A program made the position numbers and the translations under genes. 21,779 nt of DNA from a virus, in the IMG/VR virus record IMGVR_UViG_3300025362_000051, positions 1 through 21,779 of that record. One strand, 5' to 3'. Position 1 is the stretch's first letter. The number at the start of each line of letters is the position of its first letter. Below the pieces are notes generated by a model. It was not told the DNA's origin. It worked only from the letters and a program-made list of their open reading frames with translations, and did not search any database. This document shows positions 16,042-21,612 of the stretch, piece after piece.

Positions 16042-16335
16042 ATGACATGGCTGAGATGGATTTCTACAGCGTTTAAGATCATCGGAGCACTGGGTCCAAT
16101 GATCAAAGGTCTCGTCGAGGCAATGGAAGTACCGGGCAACGGCGGGTTGAAGAAGGAAAAGGTTATGGAGGGGATCACAGAGACTGTCGACCAGCTCATC
16201 GAAGTGAGCGACATCACTCTCCCGCCATTTATCAAAGCGTTCATACTCTGGTGCGCGAGCTTGCTCGTCGACAAGGTTGTCGCCGTCAAGAACGAGACTG
16301 GGGAATTCGAACACACAACGGAGGTTCCATCATGA
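16042..16335 (+). CDS. Small phage protein with C-terminal 'IV..N..G.F' motif, unknown function
   Basis: The product has 97 residues; the ATG follows GAGGAGGT. The opening 20 residues are hydrophobic (WLRWISTAFKIIGALGPMI), possibly an amphipathic or membrane-linked helix. Then comes a charged helix (GLKKEKVMEGITETVDQLIE) and the end ASLLVDKVVAVKNETGEFEH. Many phages carry small proteins with this end (a helix followed by 'IV...N..G.F') near their lysis genes, but their role is not established, so I leave the function open. The stop codon overlaps the next ATG by four bases, so the two genes are coupled. It lies just behind a likely promoter. Confidence 0.72.
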   Translation: MTWLRWISTAFKIIGALGPMIKGLVEAMEVPGNGGLKKEKVMEGITETVDQLIEVSDITLPPFIKAFILWCASLLVDKVVAVKNETGEFEHTTEVPS

Positions 16336-16820
16336 AGAGAGCATTGGTTTTAGCGTTCGCGGTAGTTATGGCGCTGGTAATTACGTTACCGGCGATGGCG
16401 TTCTTCGGGTTTGGGTACACACACGGTGTTCCGAACAACGACAGCAAGTTGTGGGCAGGGTTCGAGTTTGGCCCTGACTCGTCTATGTTCAATATCGATG
16501 TGTACCTAGCAGACATGTGGACGATGAATCAAAGCATTCCTGTTACGCCATTACAGGCTGACATGTGTTTAGGCGTCGACGCATACTACACCGGCGCTGT
16601 AGACATAATCGACATTGAAGTTGGCACATATATGGAATCCACGCCGCTGGTGAACTGGCCTACGGTCGCGCTAGCTAACGTTGGTTTTTACGGTGACTTC
16701 ACTGTACACGTTCTAGCCGGTCCTCCTATCATGTGGGACTTGTTCGCATCGTTTGATCTGAACGTCACCGCAGGTGTCCCTGCCCTCACAGCCGAGGTCG
16801 GTTTCGAAGTCGACATTTGA
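16332..16820 (+). CDS. Secreted or outer-surface beta protein with signal peptide
   Basis: The product has 162 residues from ATG 16332, which overlaps the preceding stop by four bases and has CGGAGG upstream; an upstream ATG at 16251 lies inside the preceding gene and would destroy the signal peptide. The N-terminus is a clear Sec signal peptide: basic start, hydrophobic core (ALVLAFAVVMALVITLP) and AMA cleavage site, leaving a mature protein of about 139 residues. The mature part alternates hydrophobic and polar residues (WAGFEFGPDSSMFNIDVYLA; VGFYGDFTVHVL; ends VGFEVDI), as in a beta-barrel or beta-sandwich. There is no cell-wall enzyme motif. Envelope modification or exclusion of other phages is possible but unproven. 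Confidence 0.8.
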   Translation: MKRALVLAFAVVMALVITLPAMAFFGFGYTHGVPNNDSKLWAGFEFGPDSSMFNIDVYLADMWTMNQSIPVTPLQADMCLGVDAYYTGAVDIIDIEVGTYMESTPLVNWPTVALANVGFYGDFTVHVLAGPPIMWDLFASFDLNVTAGVPALTAEVGFEVDI

Positions 16821-16844
16821 CTAACGAAGGATTCTCAAGGCACA

Positions 16845-16866
16845 GTTGTCGGTGACGTTCGACAAC
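16845..16866 (+). other. 7-bp inverted repeat between secreted-protein gene and terminator
   Basis: GTTGTCG at 16845-16851 pairs with CGACAAC at 16860-16866 across an eight-base loop. There is no T run behind it, so it is not a terminator by itself. It could be an RNA-protective or protein-binding structure. No function is shown. Confidence 0.45.
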
Positions 16867-16889
16867 CGTAGAGCCAACTGATTGAAGAT

Positions 16890-16916
16890 AAGGGGTCTCT
16901 GCGGAGGCCCCTTTTC
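16890..16916 (+). terminator. Rho-independent terminator after the secreted-protein gene
   Basis: AAGGGGTCTC (16890-16899) pairs with GAGGCCCCTT (16904-16913) over ten base pairs, one a T-G wobble, with a four-base loop TGCG. The right arm runs straight into TTTTC. It ends 14 bases before the next ATG at 16930, so it separates the genes at 16042-16820 from the lipoprotein genes, unless readthrough occurs. Confidence 0.85.
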
Positions 16917-16929
16917 AAAAGGAGTGACC

Positions 16930-17379
16930 ATGAAACGTATCAAACTAATGGCGATCGGCATCTTGCTGATTGTTGCGTTCTCTCTTGCTGGATGTTTTCA
17001 GCCGATAATCCCTGTAGTAGACCCTGTCGATCCTGTCGCGCCTGTTCTCACACTGCCGGTGGCGGCGTTCTCGTATTACCCGCCAGAATATCCGGTGCAG
17101 ACACATTCGAAAGTTCTGTTCGACGGGTCTGCGTCATACGATCCTGACGACGAGATCATGTGGGGCAAGTGGAACTTTGGCGATGGGACCATTATCGAGG
17201 GCATCTGGACTGAGACAATTCAGGTCTGGAAAGATGGCAAGTATGTATGGGAGCAAGTCTCTGTGAAGAGAGAGGTTGCCCACCGATTTGACGTGGTTGG
17301 CCGCTACACCGTGACGCTCACCGTCTGGGACTATGACGGCAACCAGGACTCTACAACGCGAACTGTTCGCGTGAAGTAG
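16930..17379 (+). CDS. PKD-domain lipoprotein
   Basis: The product has 149 residues from ATG 16930, with AAAGGAG seven bases upstream; a TTG at 16882 in the same frame lies in front of the terminator and is rejected. The first 22 residues are a lipoprotein signal (KRIK, hydrophobic core, lipobox LAGC at 19-22), with Phe at +2. A Pro/Val linker follows (PVVDPVDPVAPVL), then a PKD domain from about residue 46 to the end: FDGSASYDPDDEI, WNFGDG at 81-86, VAHRFDVVGRYTVTLTVWD and a closing TTRTVRV strand. PKD domains are common in bacterial surface and archaeal proteins and serve in protein-protein or sugar contact. Presence in a phage is unusual; envelope modification is inferred. Confidence 0.85.
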   Translation: MKRIKLMAIGILLIVAFSLAGCFQPIIPVVDPVDPVAPVLTLPVAAFSYYPPEYPVQTHSKVLFDGSASYDPDDEIMWGKWNFGDGTIIEGIWTETIQVWKDGKYVWEQVSVKREVAHRFDVVGRYTVTLTVWDYDGNQDSTTRTVRVK

Positions 17380-17401
17380 GAATCAATACTGGAGGTTGAC
17401 C

Positions 17402-18295
17402 ATGAAACTGAAACTGATTCTTTTGCTTTGCTTGGCGGTGATCCTCGGGGGATGTACGCAGCTCGACGAACCCGCTCTTGTTGTTACTGCTGACAAGCTG
17501 GCTGCTCACCCGCCAGCGACGATTACCATCCGAGCCGATATGCTGGCTCCAGGTTGGTCATTTGCTTTTGATACCGATGTGCGGACGATTCGTAATGGGA
17601 CTAACGAAGCAGATATCACGTTCTATGAGCTGCCTGCCGTCGTTACGGTAACAGCTTACAAAGGCGGAGAGACTCATACCGGAGAGATATTCATCGACCT
17701 GATCAACGAGCCTGTGAATATGAATGATCGACCATTTGTTGCTAGTTATGGGCACGTACAGGGCGGGACGCTACCAAACGCATTTAAGATGGCTCTCAGT
17801 CCACTACACGCCTCTCCTTCGGGCGACCACTACTTGTCACCGCTGGCTTACGAGGTCTTCCTATGTGAGCGAGATGCTGGTGAACCGTTCTGGCCTGGAG
17901 ACATCCCACTCGACTGGGGATTCTACGATCCTGATGGAGACGATTGGCGCATTGTTGAAGTTGTTGCCTGGTATGCCGAGGCTGGAGAGAACGATGCTGA
18001 CGCAGTGTTCGCGTCTGTACCATACAGGGGAGAGGGAATATACGAGTTCAAGAGGCATCCCAATTCCTTCCTGATTATTCCGTCATGGCCGCAGATGATC
18101 GACACTGAAAATTATCTGTACCTAGCTCCTGTTGGTGGAGTTCCCGGGTACAATTCCGTTAGCCACTGTTACGAATGCAGCGTACCCAACTATCCCGAGC
18201 AAGACTACTACGTTCGTATCACGACCGAGGACTCTCTCGGTGCGCGGAATACCAAGACGTTCCTGTATCGTCTGCTGCCTACTGGATGTTGGTAA
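17402..18295 (+). CDS. Lipoprotein, 297 residues, unknown function
   Basis: The product starts at ATG 17402 with GGAGG seven bases upstream. Residues 1-18 are a lipoprotein signal (MKLKLILLL, lipobox LGGC at 15-18), with Thr at +2. Residues ~25-100 look like an Ig-like beta domain (ALVVTADKLAAHPPATITIR ... PAVVTVTAYKGGETHTGEIF). The later part contains several aromatic and acidic segments (GFYDPDGDDWRIVEVVAWYA; YEFKRHPNSFLIIP), two Cys close together (HCYECS) and a final beta strand (YYVRITTEDSLGA). I do not recognise a family. It lies directly behind the PKD lipoprotein gene, so the two likely act together at the host envelope. Confidence 0.82.
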   Translation: MKLKLILLLCLAVILGGCTQLDEPALVVTADKLAAHPPATITIRADMLAPGWSFAFDTDVRTIRNGTNEADITFYELPAVVTVTAYKGGETHTGEIFIDLINEPVNMNDRPFVASYGHVQGGTLPNAFKMALSPLHASPSGDHYLSPLAYEVFLCERDAGEPFWPGDIPLDWGFYDPDGDDWRIVEVVAWYAEAGENDADAVFASVPYRGEGIYEFKRHPNSFLIIPSWPQMIDTENYLYLAPVGGVPGYNSVSHCYECSVPNYPEQDYYVRITTEDSLGARNTKTFLYRLLPTGCW

Positions 18296-18534
18296 TGGAG
18301 CCGATTTGGGAAGGCAAGCGGAAATATGAAGCATTTGTTGAGGGCGAATTCGGCATTGGTTGTGAAGAAGATTTCTACGGTACCTCTTCTTGTGTAAACA
18401 AAAACGGATATGGATCGGGCGGCAATGTCTCAGTCCCGATAGAAATTGTTGATGTTTTGATGAAAGAGGTAGGCATCTGCAAGTTCACGCCAAGAAAGTT
18501 CAGGATCGTCATCCTGGAAATAGAGGACTCATGA
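18295..18534 (+). CDS. Small protein, unknown function
   Basis: The product has 79 residues from ATG 18295, which shares bases with the stop codon of the lipoprotein gene (TAATG); an in-frame ATG at 18286 would add three residues. The sequence includes an aromatic and glycine-rich part with two Cys (GIGCEEDFYGTSSCVNKNGY), then a beta/helix stretch (VSVPIEIVDVLMKEVGI) and a basic end (KFTPRKFRIVILEIEDS). There is no signal peptide. No family is recognised. Coupling to the lipoprotein gene is likely because no independent Shine-Dalgarno sequence is visible. Confidence 0.65.
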   Translation: MEPIWEGKRKYEAFVEGEFGIGCEEDFYGTSSCVNKNGYGSGGNVSVPIEIVDVLMKEVGICKFTPRKFRIVILEIEDS

Positions 18535-18580
18535 CGAAGAAGAAGTACCATAATCTTCTACGATAAAGGAGGTGAGATAA

Positions 18581-18697
18581 ATGACTAAGAAAGTAACTGT
18601 CTGGACCTGGTTCCTTCGGATACTACTGCTTCCGTATTACCTCTACTGGGTGCGGGAAGCACGAAAAATGCACGCGGACATTATTAAAGACGCTTGA
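18581..18697 (+). CDS. Very small membrane-associated protein, 38 residues
   Basis: An ATG at 18581 follows a near-perfect Shine-Dalgarno sequence (AAAGGAGGTGA), which is the best ribosome site in this part of the window. The protein begins MTKKVTVWTWFLRILLLPYY and continues LYWVREARKMHADIIKDA. It has one aromatic/leucine-rich span, about residues 7-23, with basic residues at the start and amphipathic helix at the end. It is probably an inner-membrane or membrane-bound peptide. Tiny membrane proteins of this kind are known as phage lysis and inhibitor factors, but no function can be given here. Confidence 0.68.
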   Translation: MTKKVTVWTWFLRILLLPYYLYWVREARKMHADIIKDA

Positions 18698-18720
18698 AGA
18701 CAATCGGAGTGAGGCCGAAA

Positions 18721-18903
18721 ATGCGAGACTTGGCGGTTGGTTGGATAAACGGGCGATTCCTAACGGATGACCTTGCGGCGATTGTGTCGTGCGTGCCAGC
18801 CGCCGAGGGTAAAGGAGTGATGATTCGTAATGGGCCTAGAAGGGTTCAGCACATGCGAGCGACGAATTGGTTTATCGGAAGGTGCCGAGAAAGAATGGGG
18901 TAG
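18721..18903 (+). CDS. Small protein, unknown function (start and reality uncertain)
   Basis: The product has 60 residues from ATG 18721, with GAGG seven bases upstream; a TTG at 18694 would overlap the previous stop codon. The sequence is basic towards the end (GPRRVQHMRATNWFIGRCRE) and shows no known domain. The first half (VGWINGRFLTDDLAAIVSCV) looks protein-like. It overlaps the next gene by 74 bases in another frame, which is longer than usual for this window, so one of the two starts may be wrong. Confidence 0.5.
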   Translation: MRDLAVGWINGRFLTDDLAAIVSCVPAAEGKGVMIRNGPRRVQHMRATNWFIGRCRERMG

Positions 18904-19318
18904 CAACACACCAAAGAAGAATGCAAAGAAGAAGATACCAGACAAATGGCAGCTACTTCGCTATGACGACATCTCGTATGCCAACAGGAAACGGGCGCGA
19001 GTCCAAGGGCTGATCATCAATGGGCCTCTCGACGAGATCGAGATCGCATTGGCAGGTCATGACGCACTAGCGTTTGCCAACAAGTACATGCCAGGCGTTC
19101 AGGGTGTTGCGCTGTTCCTTTGGGCAGATCGAGAGAAGGTTGGTAAGGAAGAGGCCCTCGTGTCCATTCACTGGTGTCCTCACGGCAAGTGGGAATGGAT
19201 AGGCGAGTATCCGGTGACGGACAATATCTTCGCAATCGAGTTTAACAAGCAGGGAGGAGAAGATGCCGAAGATTCAGATAGCAGTGAAGCCGGACGAAGT
19301 CCCGTCAATCCTTCTTGA
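18830..19318 (+). CDS. Unknown protein, 162 residues
   Basis: The frame is open with ATG at 18830 and no later good start. AAAGGAG lies upstream but at 13 bases, which is long. The first 40 residues are low in structure and basic (NTPKKNAKKKIPDK). From there the protein looks globular, with RYDDISYANRKRARVQGLII, EIEIALAGHDALAFANKYM and VQGVALFLWADREKV, then beta strands (VSIHWCPHGKWEWIGEYP). The end is acidic and Ser rich. No family is recognised. It ends inside the next gene, overlapping it by 56 bases. It lies just before terminase, but it shows no helix-turn-helix, so it is not an evident small terminase. Confidence 0.68.
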   Translation: MGLEGFSTCERRIGLSEGAEKEWGSNTPKKNAKKKIPDKWQLLRYDDISYANRKRARVQGLIINGPLDEIEIALAGHDALAFANKYMPGVQGVALFLWADREKVGKEEALVSIHWCPHGKWEWIGEYPVTDNIFAIEFNKQGGEDAEDSDSSEAGRSPVNPS

Positions 19319-19496
19319 CGGGAAAGATATAGCGGAGCATGTGGTCGGAGTTATCCTCACGATGAAGCCAGGGCGGTGTCTAGTCTCGTTACAGCTACAG
19401 TCCGACCCAACAGACGACGACTCTGCCTCTGCGGTTATAGGAGGAAGGTTTGAAGGAGAGATCAATATCGAGATAGATGCCCTCCCAATCGGTTAG
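19263..19496 (+). CDS. Small beta protein before the terminase gene, unknown function
   Basis: The product has 77 residues from ATG 19263, with GGGAGGAG five bases upstream. It is beta-rich: KIQIAVKPDEVPSILLDGKD, VVGVILTMKPGRCLVSLQLQ, and INIEIDALPIG. Small phage proteins with 'DGxDI...V' and 'PG...V.L.L' are often found in structural operons without known role. It overlaps the previous frame by 56 bases and the terminase start by 20 bases. No helix-turn-helix or membrane segment is visible. Confidence 0.72.
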   Translation: MPKIQIAVKPDEVPSILLDGKDIAEHVVGVILTMKPGRCLVSLQLQSDPTDDDSASAVIGGRFEGEINIEIDALPIG

Positions 19497-21201
19497 CAGC
19501 GTATCTAGCCTGCTAGAGCAGGTAAAAGCTAGAGCCGGGCATGGTCCGTACCACTTCGCGAGAGCGTACAGGATCATGCCCAACGGGATTCAGTATGGCA
19601 TCTTCAGTGAGCTGCGATTCTACCCCTACCTGTGGGCTGTCTATGAGGCCCTTCGAACTCTCGGAGTATCTGGGTCTGTAGCTGTGATGAAGTGTGCTCA
19701 GACAGGATGGACAGAGACGGCGCTGAACCTGGCGCTGTGGTTCATGGCCACCAAAGGAGAGGGAGTGCTCTACATGCTCCCTACTGAGTCACAGCTCGGA
19801 GACTTCTCACAGGCTCGCATTACTCCTATCCTCAAGAACTCACCAGCCCTGCAGGCTGCATTCAGCAGTGCAGACAACGTTGGCCTCAAGCTCGCATTCG
19901 GACAGCCGATGTACCTACGTGGTGCCAAGGCTAAATCCAAGCTGCGAGAGATCCCCGTTGGCCTCCTCGTTCGAGATGAGTACGAAGAGATGGACAAGGA
20001 TGGAGCTGCAGTGGCCACGAGTCGTCTGGGAGCAAGCCGCTGGAAGTGGACCTACGATCTGAGCAATCCCAAATTCCCGTCAGAGAAAGGAATCTACGGT
20101 AGGTTTATGATGGGCACTCAGGAGGAGATAGTCATCACATGTCCGCATTGCGACCTTGAATCCCCTCCAGTGTGGCCGGATAGCTACAGTGAGAAGTTCC
20201 CTATGACAATCGTTTGCCCGGACTGCAAGACCCCACTCAATTTGCGTGAACGATGGGATCAAAAGAAGATGAGGTGGTTGGCGAACAACCCCACTGAGGG
20301 TAGGTATCGATCGTTCCACATGAGTCAGCTCATTTCCCCGACTGTAAAGCCGTGGGAGATTATGCAGCAGTGGATTGAGGCTCAAGGGAAAATAGCAGAA
20401 CTGCAGACATTCTACAACATGGTGCTCGGGCTCCCTTATGCTCCAGAAGGTTCGCGCATCACCCTAGAACTCATCAAGCAACTCCGCAGAATGGATGTCA
20501 TGCAGCCAGCTCACATAGGACCTTGCTGTATGGGCGTCGACGTTGGGGCTACACTGCATGTGGTTATCAGGACGATGGAGGGTAGAACGGTATGGATCGG
20601 CACCTGCACATTCGAGATTCTTAGCAGGTTGATGCACACCCACAACGTCGCTCATTGTGCTATCGACATCGCGCCAGAGACGAGAAAGGCCAAAGAGTTC
20701 GCGGCTGACTTCATGGGCAAGGTAGTGCTCGTAAGGTACAAGCCAAGCTCGACGGCAACTGGAATTGATGAGGCTGAAGAGAAAGACGATGACGGCGGAA
20801 GGCTGCGGAAACTCAATGCTGCCCGCACAGAAGTCCTCGACAAAGGGATGAGCAGGTTCTTGTCGATGGAAGAGGTCATGCCCGAGGACACCCCCGCAGA
20901 GTTCTGGAAGCATGTGATGGCTCTGACAAGGGTTGTTGTCGAAGAGGACGATAAGACCTATGCTACTTGGGAGAAAGATGGAGCGGATCATTTCGCGCAC
21001 GCTTTCTGTTATTCTGAGTTAGTTAGGCAGCAAGGCGGATTGTTTACTACAACACAGATGTTCCCACCAGGTTCTACTAGGAGGAAGTCAGATGGAAAAG
21101 AAACAGGACACGTACCAGGGAAAGAAAAAGAAGGCGATGTGGACAGTCTCGATCTTGGCGAAAGGGAAGGCCCTTTCGGCAATCAACGTATTGGCAGATA
21201 G
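19477..21201 (+). CDS. Terminase large subunit, GpA family
   Basis: The product has 574 residues and is the motor and nuclease that cuts and packages phage DNA. It fits the lambda GpA type: Walker A-like KCAQTGWTE at 72-80 (degenerate, as in GpA), VLYMLPTESQLGDFSQARIT at 97-116, and Walker B VGLLVRDEYEEMD at 161-173. A zinc ribbon inserts at 222-250 (CPHC ... CPDC). The nuclease part starts at GVDVG (Asp 355), continues at AIDIAPE (Asp 397), and ends near residue ~500 at DGADHFAHAFCY. The last ~55 residues are charged and loose, and overlap the next gene. The start at 19477 overlaps the preceding gene by 20 bases and has only a weak Shine-Dalgarno sequence. No small terminase gene is seen. 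Confidence 0.93.
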   Translation: MPSQSVSSVSSLLEQVKARAGHGPYHFARAYRIMPNGIQYGIFSELRFYPYLWAVYEALRTLGVSGSVAVMKCAQTGWTETALNLALWFMATKGEGVLYMLPTESQLGDFSQARITPILKNSPALQAAFSSADNVGLKLAFGQPMYLRGAKAKSKLREIPVGLLVRDEYEEMDKDGAAVATSRLGASRWKWTYDLSNPKFPSEKGIYGRFMMGTQEEIVITCPHCDLESPPVWPDSYSEKFPMTIVCPDCKTPLNLRERWDQKKMRWLANNPTEGRYRSFHMSQLISPTVKPWEIMQQWIEAQGKIAELQTFYNMVLGLPYAPEGSRITLELIKQLRRMDVMQPAHIGPCCMGVDVGATLHVVIRTMEGRTVWIGTCTFEILSRLMHTHNVAHCAIDIAPETRKAKEFAADFMGKVVLVRYKPSSTATGIDEAEEKDDDGGRLRKLNAARTEVLDKGMSRFLSMEEVMPEDTPAEFWKHVMALTRVVVEEDDKTYATWEKDGADHFAHAFCYSELVRQQGGLFTTTQMFPPGSTRRKSDGKETGHVPGKEKEGDVDSLDLGEREGPFGNQRIGR

Positions 21202-21310
21202 TGCAGCCCAGGCTAAGCGTGACAGTCGAGTTGTGGATGCCATCACTCTTTTGAAGAAGACGAATACAAAACTGTCAGTCAAGGCGGTGCTTCTCACGCC
21301 CATCGCTTAG
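21092..21310 (+). CDS. Small basic protein overlapping the terminase end
   Basis: The product has 72 residues from ATG 21092, with AGGAGG at seven bases. It overlaps the end of the terminase gene by 110 bases in a different frame. It is strongly basic (MEKKQDTYQGKKKKAMWTVS), then has a helix rich in Ala (ALSAINVLADSAAQAKRDSR) and a beta-like end (LSVKAVLLTPIA). It may be a small DNA-associated or regulator protein, but no family is recognised. The strong ribosome site argues that it is real, and that the terminase C-terminus in the overlap is under loose selection. Confidence 0.68.
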   Translation: MEKKQDTYQGKKKKAMWTVSILAKGKALSAINVLADSAAQAKRDSRVVDAITLLKKTNTKLSVKAVLLTPIA

Positions 21311-21318
21311 GTGCGGAC

Positions 21319-21348
21319 TTGACAGGATACGCGCAAGTGTGATATACT
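21319..21348 (+). promoter_or_regulatory. Strong sigma70-type promoter with extended -10
   Basis: TTGACA at 21319-21324 is a perfect -35. TATACT at 21343-21348 is the -10, after a spacer of 18 bases, and TG at 21340-21341 gives an extended -10 (TGaTATACT). It lies 38 bases before the regulator gene at 21387 and nine bases after the preceding stop. Confidence 0.82.
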
Positions 21349-21386
21349 TCCGCTGTTGATGAAACTGAACCTGGAGGTGAAAAAGC

Positions 21387-21560
21387 ATGGCAACTAAAGA
21401 ACTGATGTCCAAGATCTCGATCTACGTGCCTCAGTCGAAGATTGAACTGAAGCCTGTAGAGCGATTGATGGCTCTCGGGGCGAAGCGAGACCGCAGCGTG
21501 AACTATTTGGTTTGCGAGGCAATCATCGAATATCTTGATCGAGAAGAAGCAAAGAAGTAA
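21387..21560 (+). CDS. Ribbon-helix-helix DNA-binding protein (Arc/CopG type)
   Basis: The product has 57 residues. The ATG follows GGAGGTGA at six bases. The pattern fits a ribbon-helix-helix repressor: a strand-forming start (KISIYVPQSKIEL), a first helix (PVERLMALGAKR) and a second helix after a polar turn (RDRSVNYLVCEAIIEYLDRE), close to the common 'RDRSRNYLINEAI.EYL' signature. Such proteins bind operators as dimers. It has its own strong promoter and is followed by a terminator, so it is a separate one-gene unit at the edge of the late operon, probably regulating itself or the promoter. Its target is not shown. Confidence 0.85.
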   Translation: MATKELMSKISIYVPQSKIELKPVERLMALGAKRDRSVNYLVCEAIIEYLDREEAKK

Positions 21561-21584
21561 CCCACACCGGATGGTAGCTTGCAA

Positions 21585-21612
21585 GAGAGGGAGCCTACGT
21601 GCTCCCTCTTCT
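21585..21612. terminator. Terminator between convergent genes
   Basis: GAGAGGGAGC at 21585-21594 pairs with GCTCCCTCTT at 21601-21610 over about ten base pairs (nine Watson-Crick plus a G-T), with a six-base loop. It is followed by CTCATTTCT, moderately rich in T. The stop codon of the - strand gene lies within the loop, so it could serve both directions. Confidence 0.65.

Noticed and set aside
16821-16929. Promoter for the lipoprotein genes in this gap
   Set aside because: I saw no hexamer pair near consensus; the gap holds only the inverted repeat and the terminator.
21294-21584. 96-codon open frame on the - strand
   Set aside because: Antisense to the ribbon-helix-helix gene and its promoter; no domain and no ribosome site.
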